NCBI RefSeq assembly: GCF_000004075.3 | Contig: NC_026660.2 | Location: forward strand, 30,073,498 to 30,137,497 | Direction of reading: 5' to 3' | Source: Cucumis sativus | Lineage: Eukaryota; Streptophyta; Magnoliopsida; Cucurbitales; Cucurbitaceae | DNA length: 64,000 nt | Part shown: positions 43,890-57,749 of the stretch, in pieces | Numbering within the stretch: the stretch's first letter is position 1 | Layout: the number at the start of each line of letters is the position of its first letter | The notes under the pieces: generated by a model | What the model was told of the DNA's origin: nothing | The model's database searches: none | The model's input: the letters and a program-made list of their open reading frames with translations, nothing else | Position numbers and translations under genes: made by a program

Positions 43890-45030
43890 AAATTTTCAAA
43901 TTTTTAGTATTTAAATCAAATTAATTAACATTTATTTAATAAAGATTTGCCCTACAAAATTGCTAAAAAAAATTGAAGTGTTACTCATTCATTAGATTTC
44001 ATAATATTTTGAATTCAAATATTATGAAATCTAATCCTAAAACAATGACAATCACACTAATTCATTATTTTCATATAATAATACATAGTATCTATGGTTA
44101 ATAACATGTTAATAAAAAAATTGTCATGAGAATTTCAATTAATCTCAAATCATTATACTTAATCAATATTTGGATTTCAAATATTACATCATATCTTGAA
44201 GCAAACATAAATTAAGCATTTTGTATTATTTATATTTCAAGTTATTTAAAGAAAACTATAAGATAATAAGTAGTATGTATGATCAATAATAATTTAAAAA
44301 TAAAATTTTTTTCATCACTACAAGATTATACACTTATTTTTATTAAAAAATATAATTTACTGTGCCTCTTACATCAAATAATTATTTTTCACGTTGTGTT
44401 TTTTAATTATGTTAATATTCATATTTATTTTAATTAAACGTTTTATTTTTAATCATCCTTGTTATGCATGTGTAATAAAAAAGTATACTACGTCTGTTAT
44501 ATATTGATACAAATAATGATATACCAAGTATCATACCATATAGTGTATTTGTAAACTTTTAGAAAATATTAACTAATTTAAGATATTTTCGATATTGTTT
44601 TCTAAATATATGTCTATAATTCATAACAATTTTTTGTATTTTTAATATTCAAACCAAATTAATTAACATTTATTTATTTAATTTATAAAACTTAGGTTTA
44701 ATAAAGCTTTCCTAAAATAAATTGTTAAAAGATTTTCAATTATTCCTCGTTCCTTACATTTCAAATATTATAAAATCTAATCCCTAAAATAATAGCAATT
44801 GCTACTCCACTATTTTCATAGGATTTATATTTTAAATTAGTTTAAAATTTTTTATTTGATAATACATAGTTATTTTAATTTATATTTCAAATTGTACACT
44901 TATTTTGATTGATTTTTATTAAAAAAAATTATTGTCTCTTTTATTAAAGAAGTGTATTTTGTAAACAACATTCAAGTTTGGTAAATGTTAACTAAATTTG
45001 CTATTTTGTTGCTAGATTTATGCTAATGGC
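43890..45030. repeat. Degenerate tandem duplication of an AT-rich segment
   Basis: Copy 1 (about 43890-44590) and copy 2 (about 44620-45030) share AATTAATTAACATTTATTTA, then AATAAAG-TTTxCCT, ATTATxAAATCTAATCCxTAAAA, TATTTTCAT, ATAATACATAGT, TACACTTATTTTxATT and GTGTATTTxGTAAAC in the same order. Gaps and substitutions make them old. No coding capacity remains; origin as part of a transposable element is inference. Confidence 0.55.
43991..44035. repeat. Perfect 19-bp inverted repeat
   Basis: ATTAGATTTCATAATATTT (43991-44009) and its exact complement (44017-44035) surround the 7-base spacer TGAATTC. In the second copy of the enclosing duplication only the right arm survives (near 44763-44783), so that copy has lost one arm. 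Confidence 0.85.
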
Positions 45031-46166
45031 AAATATATATACAATATTTTCAAATTTGTTACATCGTAAACAATTTATTAAATAACACATAATATATAAA
45101 TTGTAATAAAAATTTGAATTTAAATTTTAATATATATTTTTAATAACAATTTGAATTTAAATTTTAGAATTTAATTATGCACATTTTTGCAATTATTTGA
45201 ATATTATTCTTTTAGGTTTTATTAGAGAAAAGAAAAGAAAGAGATTGATAGGGATAGCAGATCCAGACATAAACAGTGTGAAAGAGAATTTTTTTTTATT
45301 GCAAACAAGAAAGAAGAACTCAAATGAATTTCGAATGTATGAAGTACTCACCGATTTGAGTGAATGAACTCGCCGATGCGTATGTTGCTAATATGTATAT
45401 AAAAGATTTGAATTCTATGGTATAATTTCATGATTTCATCTTTATTATAATATCAACAATGCTCTCCTTTTCAACTTAAAGCTTTCGACTATGGTTGTTC
45501 TACAGGTGTAGAGTCAAACCATTAATTTGATTGAATGTGTCTCAATTTTGCAATTACCCATTTCAAATGAATTGCATCTGTTGGACGTTGAAATAGATTT
45601 TAAATTTTGTAGGCATGAGACGAATCTTCTCATTGATGTAAAATTTTCTGAACTTAATGTTTTTGTGAGAAATTTTTCATGTAACATATGTTATTTCAAT
45701 TACAATGTATTTGAGGTTGAGGTAAATAATTGTACTTTTTATATTGGATAGAGACGTTGGAGAGATTATTTCATTTATTTATTTTTCTAATCTTTATGTT
45801 GTGCTATTATAATAATTTTAAATTATTTTTACTATTATACCATACTAAAACTCATAATTTGTTATTATTCTTAACCGCCCATTTGTAAAAGCAATCTATC
45901 TATTTGGGTGCCGTTTTCAAATTGTATGATAGGAGTTTCCTATTTTTCAATCAGAACATCTAAGGGATAACTATCACCAAGACCTATTATTTCTTATCTT
46001 CTTTTATAATAACAATAGAGAAAAACAAATGTGGATGAATGATGATGAGAGAATAGTTATTTGTCTTAGTGAAAAATCATTTAGATTTCAATTTGTGTTT
46101 TAATATATTGGTATTTGTGTTTTTTGGGTTATACTATTTTCTAGACGTATTTAAATAATTAGAAAT

Positions 46167-46220
46167 ACTTGTTTGAATACGTTCACACTATGTACTTGTT
46201 TGAATACGTTCACACTATGT
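46167..46220. repeat. Perfect 27-bp tandem duplication
   Basis: The unit starting ACTTGTTTGAATACG and ending CACACTATGT occurs twice without mismatch at 46167-46193 and 46194-46220. The identity implies a recent slippage or repair event. Confidence 0.9.
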
Positions 46221-49139
46221 CCAACTTGACTTGTTAATTGTTAGATCATTAATGCTTATCGACAACCTATTTGAATGTTTTGAATTTGTCATCTAGCTAA
46301 CGATAGATACGAGTGACCACGACCCACATATGTATGGAATCTAAATTATATTTGTACTTTCATTATTTAATTACAATTTTGATTCTAGGGTTTAAATGAG
46401 TTGCACTATATATGTATATACATATAGATGAGCTCTTTATCCCTATTCATTCCTTTGATCAATTTATAATACGATCATTTATCTCAAATTATAAATCGTT
46501 CATCTCTCAATCATATTATGGACGTAGTAAATTCATTATTAATGATACATGTAATAGATATGTTTATCTTTGATTGTCGATTTCTTAATAGAAGTAATCA
46601 CACCTAATAAGTAGGTTTTCCCTTTTGCAAACCATCTTCTTCTTTTCACCTTCAAACAATTTGAATCTTCGTGTCATGTATAAACGTTACGTGTGTGTGT
46701 TTTTTCATTCTATAAGTAACTAAAGTCTCTATTTAAGAAAAGATACGTATGAAAAACTATTGTATAAATCGGTAAAAAGTACAACACAACAACACAATAA
46801 TATAGATAATTAGTGATCAATTTGAAGGGATAATGGAAGGTAAGTATGATTACGTACTTGTAATTGGATTTATGCTGAAAAAAGGATTAAGACATTTTTC
46901 ACACTAATTCTTTTTCTATATACCAAACTTTGTTAATTTTATTTTCCGTCACGCAAAATAATAATTGACATTTTTTGGTAATGCCCAAAATCCTCAAAAT
47001 AATTAATTGTCTTAATGTGTATATTTGTCAGCATTACTTCTATTTCAATTCTATACTTTTGTTTTAATATCTTTCACGTGTAAGAAACTGTTTTATTCAT
47101 AGTAAGACCAATGTTAGGAGCCATATAATACTGTTTGTCTAATCATCATAAATAGAAATACACACAAACTTATTCTAAAGTACTAAATCTGCTTAATCAT
47201 AAATACTTTTAATTTTATTTATTTTTCTTTTCTTTTAATTAATTAATTTGATATCTAAACAACTTTAACGTTAAATAAGCGTAATTCAATTGTGACATAC
47301 GAAAGTGTTACGGACTAGTTCAATATCTCCAACTTATATTATTAATCATACTCTATGATTTTGATAAATGCATTATTTAAACTTTTTAACTTTATATTTG
47401 AATTATATTATTTATAGAACTGTTTTTCGTTATCTTCGTGAATGTGTTAACACATGGTTAATGAACTATGTAGATTTTTTTGTATTGTTGTACGTTTTGT
47501 TGGGGTTGTTGATTGTATAAGGATGTGTATATGTAGGCTATTTGAAAAGGAATGATTCGATGAAGATAAAGACGAGGGAATATATATTGAGTAAACGTGT
47601 GGAATTACATCATGAATTAGGCTTAAAACACGAAGAGGGAAATTCTGAAAAGGGAATTAGAGAAAGAAATTAGTGGAAAAATGAGTTGGAGTTTTCATTT
47701 TTTTTTTTATATATAAATGTAAATGTATGTAAGTTTGTGTGTCATTTCACCCAAATAGAACTAATTAGTGGGGAAGTCAGGGTGGTGAGGTGGTCACTAC
47801 CAAACTTTATACACATTAACACTTTTAATACCCAAAATAAAAGATGAAACAGTTTTTAAATTAAATGCTTAGTATTGAAAGCACTTTTGGGTGGGTTTTG
47901 ACTGTTTTTGTGGAAGCTAAAATATGCAAATGATAATGTATTTTTTTATGTGGGATTTGGTTGACATTTTTCTGCAACTTGGCCTGTTCCATAGACCTTG
48001 GCAAATGGCAATTCCCATCCAATTAAATCTCTCTTTCATTATAAGAGTCTACTTTCTTTTTCTCATTTACTTTCCAACCTACACTCTTTCTTATTTTAAT
48101 TCTCAACTTGGGGTTAAATGTTAATTTGTTTGTGTTTTAATTAATTGTATATGCAATATGATGAATTAGAAGTCATAATTATCTCTTTTAGTTTGGTGCA
48201 CCGTCCATTTGCATTATATATATACATAATTTGCCTTCTAATTTCAAGTTGACACCCTTACGTTTATGTTTATTTTCAACGTAAATCTTATTCATCTTTC
48301 TATACTTTATCTATTGCTTAATTAACTAAACTTCTAATTATGTAAGGTGGAAGAAAAATAAAACCCTCCATTTATGATAGAATCTAATTTTAACTTTAAA
48401 ATAAATTAGATGGAGTTATAAAGTAATTATGCAAAAAAGAAAAAAAAAATTAAAGACTTTGAGTATTCATTTAGGTTGAATTTGTGGATGGATTTATTTA
48501 ATCTATCAGTTTTTAAACTCATATTAAATCACTCTTAAGTATAAAACTTTTTCATCCTTAAATTCATGCAAATTTTGAAAGTGTGGGTCTAATTTAGTCA
48601 TTATTGTTAATTAATTACAACAATTTAACATTACTTAACAAGCATTCATGCAATTCACTTTTTCAGGTTTAAAGTTAAGATTTTCTATTATATTACTGCA
48701 GCTAATTTCTATGAGTTTAATTTGAATTCTACTACTCCTCTATACCTAACCTAAATATTCTTTTTAATTTACATAAACTTTAATTCAAATTACAATAATG
48801 TGTAAGCAATAATTAATAAAATGTTAACAGCAACCTTCAAAAAAATAAAGAAAATACAGAAAATTTCTAAATGAAATTCACAAAGCACCAGTCCAAATTT
48901 TGGTATCAAAATAATCTTTAAAATCAACAAATAATGTAGCAATTACAATTATAATCTTGGCAATGATTTAAAATCCAATCAAATCCAAAGTTGTTGTTTA
49001 GGAAAGCCTCAAGATTTCGAATCAAAATTAAATACACAATTAAGTAAACATAATCACTTCATTTAATAACTAATCATCCTTCTTGGAAGCACTTGCAATT
49101 AGCAGTAGCTAGTGGGAATAATAAAAACAAATAAATTAC

Positions 49140-49140
<1 letters not shown>

Positions 49141-49166
<26 letters not shown>
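49141..49166. repeat. (TA)13 microsatellite
   Basis: Thirteen perfect TA units in intergenic DNA. Confidence 0.95.
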
Positions 49167-49170
<4 letters not shown>

Positions 49171-50084
49171 TTATTAATAATTATATTTTGTTCTTCCAAT
49201 CTAAACTACTGTCGTGTATATGTCTGATTCCATGCATTTGGACATAAGAAAAGAGAAAACAGACTGTCTAAAATTTCAGTCCAAAAACCTTACAATTATG
49301 AAACCCCACTTTCAAAAGTGCTTCCATATATCCAATATTAGCAATATTCTCAACTACAATTAACGTATGGGAAATCTCAATCTCTATCTTTTGAATGCGT
49401 GATTTATTCAAACACCAATACCAATCAATAAGCAATATTAATAATTAATAATTACCTCGTATTAAGAAGAGATGGTGTTATGTTTATAATGTATAAATAT
49501 ATCTTATCAAATCAAAGCTCTAATTAGATCATCACTTTTCTTCAATTATATATTGTATTTTTTAAAGTAATCTTGAGAGCATGTGCAAAGCAAACAAAAT
49601 CTCATGAGAATCTTGTTGGTCTTTTTAATTGTGGCTGTGTTATTTTTTGGGACACAAGTCTAAAGTTGGATGGATCATTGTATAATTAATTTTCATATTA
49701 AAACTTTGGTCAAATTTAAACACTTTTGTTACCTAACTCTTGGGGAAAAAATTATCTTGTTTTTCTAGAAGGGAAATGGACTCCCACCCATTCCCACGTA
49801 TTTAATTTTATTTGAACAAATTCAATTGATTTGGTATAGGTAAGGGTTAAAAAAGCAATTAGTGAAAGTGATATTGAAGAGTAATAATAATTAAATAATT
49901 GTTTACTTTATATCCATAGTATTGTTAAGATAAAGTTAGTAATTAAATTAGTGGCTTAATTAATGGGAGAGGGGATTGGTGGGTGTGGCAGTTGGTAGTT
50001 GATTTTTGGTCAGTCAAATTCAGTTAAGACTTTAGGGTCCAATTATTAGTGTTTACTTATATCAATCAAAATTAATTATACTAA

Positions 50085-50102
50085 AGAGAGAGAGAGAGAG
50101 AG
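50085..50102. repeat. (AG)9 microsatellite
   Basis: Nine perfect AG units in intergenic DNA. Confidence 0.9.
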
Positions 50103-53100
50103 ATTAGGACCACACACATGATTTGCATCCCAATACCCATACACTAATGTTTCAAATATTACAATAAATTAGATTATAATTATTGGGATAATTCAATTTT
50201 TTAATCAAGTTAACCTAACTATGGAGTATGGGGGTTTCCTTAAATTTAATTACCCAACCATATACCATGCTAGATTAATTTAAAATATACATGATATAAA
50301 AGTTAATTCAATGCTTTTTATTGGATGCTTAAACCTAAACCGCGTATTAAGCACATATGATGATATCTAAAACCAAATGCAAACTAATTAATTCAAATCA
50401 GATTAAGAGTGGTCTCTTTCGGATTAAGAATAAGGTATATATCCCAATGGTATTTTATTCCTTTCTTTTATTCTTATGTGTTAATTATCACTATGTAGAT
50501 TAATTAGTTATTTATTTTTCAACAAATTGTGTGTTATCTTAATCTTTTTATGATATTTGTTTTCTATCTTTGACACTTTTTTTAATTTGAAATATTGACG
50601 TTGACATTCAAAACATTTATAGATAACATAATAAAGTGAAAAAAAAAAGTTTATAGGTAGATGTAGAGTTTATAAATTTGTTTAGAAATTGAAATTTGGA
50701 ACTTCATTTTTTCAAAAACTAAAATTCATCACCTAAATAGTTAATAAAATTATTGGGATATATATATTCTGAAAAATATGAAAACTTTAATGTTTTTTTT
50801 TTCTCTCTCTCTTTCTCTATTTTTTAAATTTATGTTTGTTTTCCTTTTAGATTTCATATTATGGTTTTTTTTTCTCCACTCTTGAAGACACAGCCACTAA
50901 ATTTTTTAGTTAAATTTATTGGAAAAAAAGATGAAAAAAAAGTATTCGTAATGGAATATTTTCATAAATTAGAGGCAAATAGCTAGCAATTTTGTATGGA
51001 AATTAAGGCATGATTAAGGAGTAGAATTTAATTAAATGCACACAAGATTTGCATATATTCTCTTCATGTGCGCCCAAATAGACAAAGGAAAATACAATGA
51101 TTAAGTTGTTTTAAGTGATTCTTAATTAGCAACCAAAAAAACAAAACCCCATGTTACTTGAGATTACAAGAATCTCATATATATTCTACTAGGAAAGCAC
51201 ATGTCCTATTCTTTGCTTCTCAATAATTATTATACATAATTACAACCAACTAATTAATCATAATCCATTCGTGAGATCGATCTTTGTTCAATAACAAACA
51301 TATATATTATTTTTAAATTTCATATATAATGTAAATTATTAAAACTTTCGACTATTAATTAATCAAGTTTTGGCATTATCCCATGGAAAGGGTCAAGGGA
51401 GGGAGCAATAATCATATTATATGATCAAATAAGTATTGAGTATATATGTTGCATTTTGGAGCATTATTTTTATGACTATATACATTGTAATTCTAATTTC
51501 ATATATATCTATGATGTTCATCACTTTAAACACAAATCTTCTCTTTCACTTTAGAATCTTGAGTGTAGTATTTTGTTTCGTCTATTTTCATACCTAATTT
51601 ATTTATAAAAACAAAATTAATATAAACCCTAAATTTTAGATGTAAAACACGTTTCTCCATGTATATATTTGAAGTGTTAACTATGCTCATAACATAAGCA
51701 AACTTTCGATCTCGTGTTCTTTCTTTAATTTCTAATTAACGCAACTTTTCAATCTCGTGTATTGTATTCATGCATTGAAGCTAGAATAGTATGGTGTAAA
51801 AAGAGATAGAATACTATGTTGGATGTGATGTAATTAAGACCTAATTAGCTATTCAATTACTAATAAACAAAGTGTGTTTAATGTTAAATATCTAGAGTAG
51901 AGTGTGCACATATTTTATATAAAATTAAGAAACCCAAAATTGAAAAATTAAACAAGTTATGTTTGATGTTTAGCAAAAAAAAAAAAATTAAATTGATGAT
52001 GGGATTATTAATTAATCTTTTTCCATTTGTGTGGTGGAAGGATAAATGTATTAATTTGGGAAGAAATGGTGCAATCCATGTGCGCCAACGGCTAACAACC
52101 ACAATAACCACCATCTTAATTTATTTAATTAAACACATAATCATGCATTAACTTTTTGATTACTTCATCCATGAGAACATCCATTTTCTTCTTATTTTAC
52201 TTCTACTTTTTCTTTTTATAACAAATTTAAAATAGTAACAACAACAACAATAATATATTTGTTTTCTTAGTTTAAATTAATTAAGATCTTGAGTGCAAAT
52301 CATGAACGTAACACACATCTAAATTATTTATGTCGTCTTGTTTATCCATTTCTATTATATTATAAACTGAATTTAAGCCTTATCCAAGGTAGTGGTTTAA
52401 CCATTAAATACAATTTCAAACAATATAAAACCCCCCTAACTTCAAAGAAAGAAACCCTAGAAATAATTAATTAATTTCGTTTAAGATATTAGCACTTACT
52501 TCAAATTGGTTCCAAGTGTCGATAAGGTACATTTGTTTGAGTTTTATTGGTGCTTTTTTTGCTATCTATAGGCCCTCTTTTTTTTTTCATATTGCTTGAA
52601 GAGTTTTTGAGAATGGTTGTTTAGTTTTGTCAAACAAAGTGTCCTTTCCACTCACAGAGAAATTAATATTAGTGCCCACTGTAGCTTCTTCTTTTCTTTG
52701 ATTAATGAAAAGAATGGGTGTCTCCAATTCCTGGATGTTTATTCGACAGAAAATAAATTAATGTTGAAAGAAAAGATGGTGTAACGAAAGATGTGTCAAA
52801 TGATAAGTAAGTAATTATAATTTCACACGTACTATATAATAAGATTGTTTTATTTTATTGTGTTATTTGTGAGACAAGAAGTTATAGTTGTGAGCAAACT
52901 TGTCTACTAGACCAGAAAACAGTGAAAGGGATGTTCATTATTTGAGTGTCATATATGTGTATGTATAATAATGGCAGGATTTCATTTAGTCGTCATTCAT
53001 CATTCATATGTTCATGTTTTTGCTACTCCCATGCATGTGTTTAGTTTCGTCATGATAATGGAATTAATATTCAAGAAATTGTGTTACACGTTTTGATCAT

Positions 53101-56100
53101 TATTTTGTTTCTCAAAGTAATTCATCATCATTACACATATATTTGCTTTATTTTCCTGGTTTAAACTCGGTTGGAATTTCATGTTTAACTTTTGTTTTAG
53201 TATTGAAAGTCTTAATTTTGTCTCTATTTCCAATATTCAATATGAAAGTTCAATTTTATTTTAAATTTGTGAAACTATACACTTCATTCATCCAATTTAA
53301 TTCACAATAACCAAGATGAAAATTTTCAAATCATAGAAAAGAAAAGGAATTTTTTGATTGAGACTAAACCCACCATTCATAAAAACTAATTTTATAAGTA
53401 ATTTATGGTCTTACTTATCATATATGATATCTTCATTATATTATATGGGATTCTAAATTTCTTTATTTCGACAAATTTTATATCTTTGAAACGTCGAGGG
53501 AATAATTTTCGGAGACACAAAAGCAAAATAAAACTCTTTTGCGTAATTTTTTCCTTCAAAATATCAACTTTATATTACTTGACAAAAAAGACCATATTTG
53601 ACCCGAGATGAATAAAATGTCTAGAACATGTTGAAGATTGTCTCCCCATAGCTACATGGAGGAGACATCCCATCATATGATATATATTTAATGTCTTTGA
53701 TGGTTAAAATGATGAAATTAAAGAATTCTTAGTAAAATATATATTGTTATCGTGATTTTAGAAGAGCTTCTAAATTTATGTGAACTATAATTTATTTAAT
53801 TAAATGTTTAATCACGTAAAACTATTACACATTTACCATACGCCAACAATACTATAATTTTTTTTTAATGGATAGACCACATGTTATTTTTTGTCATTTA
53901 ATGTCTAGAAATGATAAGGTTTATTATTGGATGCCTTCAATGAAAGAAATTTCAGTTTTGGGACGTTGCATTAATATAAAATGTAAATGGAGATAAATGT
54001 TCATATAAAGTTGGGTTAATTTGAATAGAGAGATGATTGGACAAAAGCAGGTGGGGTTGGGTGTGCACATGGCCAATTTCCTCCTAATATCTCAACTTGT
54101 CTTTTCTCTTATCATTACTCAATCAACAAAACACACAACAATTACTTTTCTTAATAATTAAACACTTATCTCAAATCCCTAAACCAAATTATTGTGGGTT
54201 TTCTTTTCGTTTTGGGAGTAATTTTATTACAAACATTATTCATAATAGATGAAAATAGGTGTGGAAGGAAGGTAACAAAAGATCATATGGGATGCTGAAA
54301 TGTGCCAAAAAGATCCCACGAGAAAGAAAGGTAGAATATTTAAGTATATATAATATTAAATGTGAGAGAAAAAGAAAAAAAGTAGTTTGTGATAAACCAA
54401 TTATTTGATAACAATAATAAGAATAAATAAAGTTTTTAAAGAGGAAGAAGAAGAGGAAGAAGAAGAAGGACAGATGGATGTGCTTAAGAATGTTGGATTT
54501 GTTGAAAGAAGAATAATCGTAAGGTCGAAAATGAGAAAGATATCATTATCAAAATCCCAATCTATTTGCTTCCTTTTAAATTGATGATAATGATGAATGA
54601 TCATGACCTTGACTCTTCTCTTTTATGTCCTTCCCCCCCTTTGAGTCATCCATGACAATATGCCCTTCTTTTTTATTTTATATATAATTTCATTATTATT
54701 CACATACACACACATATATATTTATGTAGAATTTGAGAGTTGTCTTTTGTGTCGCTTTTGGCATATTCGGACCTTCTTATCACAAACTCTTTAGAAAGAG
54801 ATGAAAAATGTGAACCTTATTGCATCTATCTATCTATATATATACACACACTATATCATATGTATTTCAAATATATATACTATCTCACTCTCTCTTTTTT
54901 ACATGACAACAAATATCTCTTCCCTCTTTCTTTGACACTCAAAAGATATTCAACCATATACGTATGTCTCACACCCGGATTCTAGAATGATTGAGATCTC
55001 AATTCTAAAAAACAATGACTACCTTATAATATTGTTTTTCCTTTTAACTTTTAAGTTTTACAACAAATATTAGCATGGAGATTCAAGAAAAATAAGTAGT
55101 AACTTTAAATTACTTAAAAAGTACGTTGGTATAGAGATTTAGAAGTCTAATTTCAATAAATAGAGAAAAAAAAATGGTAGATGTTAACTTTTGACCCAAC
55201 GAATATTTGTTGAAGTAGATGTTCTAATCTAATCATTACAAAAGTGCTAGATTAAAAAAAGTACTTTATCTTATAAGCCGTCAACAAATGTTGAATATTT
55301 GAAGATAGAGAAAAAAATGGAAGATTTTCTTAATCGTCGTTGAATCGACATGTAATTCACATAGAGATAAACGAGGAAGAAGAAGAAAAGAGAGGGAGAA
55401 AGTAATATAAACTTGAATTATTGCCATGTTAGCAATATCTTAATTAATTCAAGAGAGATCATTTGTAACCTAATTAATCTCGTTTCGGCTCTTAACTATC
55501 AAAAAGGGGAAGATTGGATATTTTATTTTAATTTAAACATGACCTTTTAAGAAGTTAACAAATATAAATTCCTCAATTAAAAGAATTATAAATATAAATC
55601 AATGCTTACAATAGATATAATTAATAATTGATTGTTATTTAAAAAAAAAAAAACCCTTGATCTTTGATTTATATTATGAGATTAAATTAGTTAAAGGTAT
55701 GAAAGTCGAGTGGATTTATTTATTCAGTTATTAAAATAATGCATTTAGAGAATATTAATTATAATAATGGTAGCCCAATCAAACATTCACACCTTAACCC
55801 AAATTAAAACAATAATAATCTCTCCCTACTAACTTGATAATCATTGTGTTTATTACTCTTTTTTTTTCTTCTTCTTCTTTTTGTCTCCTCTTTAACAAAT
55901 AAACATGCCTTCATTGTTTATTAATCTATTTCATAAAATATGTTTCAAATCTTACCTAAATTTATAGAAACTAAAAAGTGTTTTCAGATTTAGATCATAA
56001 TACCCATATTTTTTTATTTAAAAACAATTGTTGTTTTATCTTTATAGTTTAAGTGTCAATTATATTGAGTGTTTCTTATGTTAAAATATGTAAACTTGAA

Positions 56101-56595
56101 TTTGGCCCGAACTAATATTAAAAAAAAATAAACAATTGATTTTTTAAAGAAGAAATGGTCCTAAAATATAGATCACAAGGGGCTAAGTTTTATTCTATCA
56201 ACCATATAAAATATGGTAGACCTAACTAATTAACAATGAAATTAGTGAAAATAATTGAATTTCACGTCCCATTTAGTCGACTTTTAAAAACTAAAGTTAT
56301 TTTCATAAACAAAAATTTAATTAATAGAAAGTTGTATTTTTAATTAAATTAATATACCTTCGCACACATTAACATGTCATTTGGCCAAAAAATGAATTTG
56401 TATTAGAATAAACATATCTTTTAATATTAACTTGAAATAAAGTTCAAATCATTGAAAAATTGTCAAAGCGAATTTAGTCGGGTAGAATTGATACGGACCA
56501 ATCTCAGACTGGAAAAATATCGGTAGAATTGCGGCTTGGTAACGTTTCAATATAAAGTTAAAAAGAAAAATGGATGAAAGAGAGATATTAGTTAT

Positions 56596-56721
56596 TAGAT
56601 AGAGCCAAAGGCAACACAGAGCCAAGGAAGATCCAATCACTTTCATTGTTTGGGTCCGGCAGCCGTAGGCAGCGGTGCCGTCCCTTTGGTGGTGGACCAC
56701 GGCGGACATTGTCCAACCGCT
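56596..56721 (-). other. Isolated GC-rich island, possible unrecognised exon
   Basis: About 125 bases whose right two thirds are clearly GC-rich, inside very AT-rich DNA, 1.2 kb upstream of NCED. On the minus strand it begins right after TTTTAG, an acceptor-like sequence. One frame then reads RLDNVRRGPPPKG, followed by RHRCLRLPDPNNESDWIFLG and a stop at 56589-56591. A second frame runs from an ATG at 56730 for 93 codons and contains a hydrophobic helix (IGSSLALCCLWLYLIT). I recognise neither product. It could be the last exon of a small gene, a gene fragment, or a GC-rich insertion. Confidence 0.25.
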
Positions 56722-57430
56722 AAAATACATTTTATTATTATTTTTTGAATGTTCATCAAAATTATATATATAGACGATGGGCTTTGAAGGGACCCCAAGA
56801 GGATATCAAGTTGAATGTTATTGTCACAATAAATTTTTGACACAAATGGTTTACAATTATGATTCATGAAAATTACAGTTCATAAAAATCTTTTAGATTT
56901 CTCCCTCCATATGTAGATAGGGAAAAAAAAAAAGAATAAATGAAATTCTTGACCAATTAATTTTTTGATATTGACACAAAAAGGTTATGGTGGCTTATAC
57001 TTACTACAAGGACGTTATGACATAAAACTAATTTCCCCACATCTCCTTTTTTTAAAAAAAAAATATTATTATTCTAAAATCACCCGTTCTCATTTTTAAT
57101 TAAAAAGTGAGGTGACTTTTTGATTATAGAGAAAGAATAAAATATAATGAGATGGGTGTGAGAGAATAGTGAAAAGAAAATAATGAATGGAGAGTTATAA
57201 TTAAATGAAGGAATAGAGGGTTGAGTACGTAGAGAAGAGAGAGGGGGTCCATTAGATAAGTTGGTAAACATGAAATAATTGTAAAGGAAGATTAGTTAAA
57301 TGAATAATATATGTAGTATAATAAAGGAAAAATGGTGGTGTTAGTCTTAAGTAAAGAGGAGTGGGGTCCGAAGAAGGGGCAAAGTGATGTGACCAAGATT
57401 TCGTGGTTGAAAGGCCACCCAGAAAACGGC

Positions 57431-57436
57431 CACGTG
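57431..57436 (+). promoter_or_regulatory. Distal G-box / ABRE of NCED
   Basis: CACGTG within GGCCACGTGGG, 288 bp upstream of the TATA-like box. It is followed by the palindrome GGCGTGACGCC (57442-57452) and by AACGCGG, which resemble CRE-type and coupling-element sites. ABF/AREB bZIP factors bind this core; ABA- or stress-driven control of NCED is the expected reading. Confidence 0.6.
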
Positions 57437-57637
57437 GGTTGGGCGTGACGCCTATGAGGACCAAACGCGGGATTTCTTCTTATTCTTCTTCTTATTAATC
57501 TTCTCCTCCTTTTTCTATATTATTATTATTAAAATAGAAACGTAATATAAAATAAAATTAGTTAAAGAGGATTGAATTTAAATTGGAAAAAGAAAAAGGG
57601 CTTTCAATCGCCCCAAGTGCCTTTTCCACAAAACAAC

Positions 57638-57643
57638 CACGTG
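57638..57643 (+). promoter_or_regulatory. Proximal G-box / ABRE of NCED
   Basis: CACGTG inside the 10-bp palindrome ACCACGTGGT (57636-57645), about 75 bp upstream of TATTTATA at 57719. A second box at good promoter spacing makes a functional ABRE pair likely. Confidence 0.65.
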
Positions 57644-57718
57644 GTGTTGTGTAAGATGTCTGAAGTGGACCTCTCTTTTATTTTTCCCCTTTCTATCACC
57701 GCCCCCACTTCCTCCCCC

Positions 57719-57726
57719 TATTTATA
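57719..57726 (+). promoter_or_regulatory. TATA-like box of NCED
   Basis: TATTTATA, 221 bp upstream of the chosen ATG at 57947. Transcription from about 57750 would give a leader of roughly 195 bases that is almost wholly pyrimidine on the coding strand. Confidence 0.5.
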
Positions 57727-57749
57727 CCCTCATTTTCTCTCCTTTTCTT

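Larger units (their letters stand above)
43791..57430. other. 13.6 kb gene-poor, repeat-rich interval
   Basis: Largest gap in the window. No coding exon is supported on either strand. It contains a degenerate tandem duplication with a perfect inverted repeat (43890-45030), a 27-bp tandem duplication (46167-46220), (TA)13 and (AG)9 tracts, and an isolated GC-rich island (56596-56721). Open frames at 45527, 47924, 51884, 52289, 53405, 54401 and 54740 lack domains and have the composition of the surrounding DNA. Small exons flanked by long introns could be missed. Confidence 0.5.

Noticed and set aside
45527..45751. Open frame of 74 codons with some Cys residues in the large gene desert
   Set aside because: It starts at TTG rather than ATG, has no domain, and its composition equals that of the surrounding DNA.
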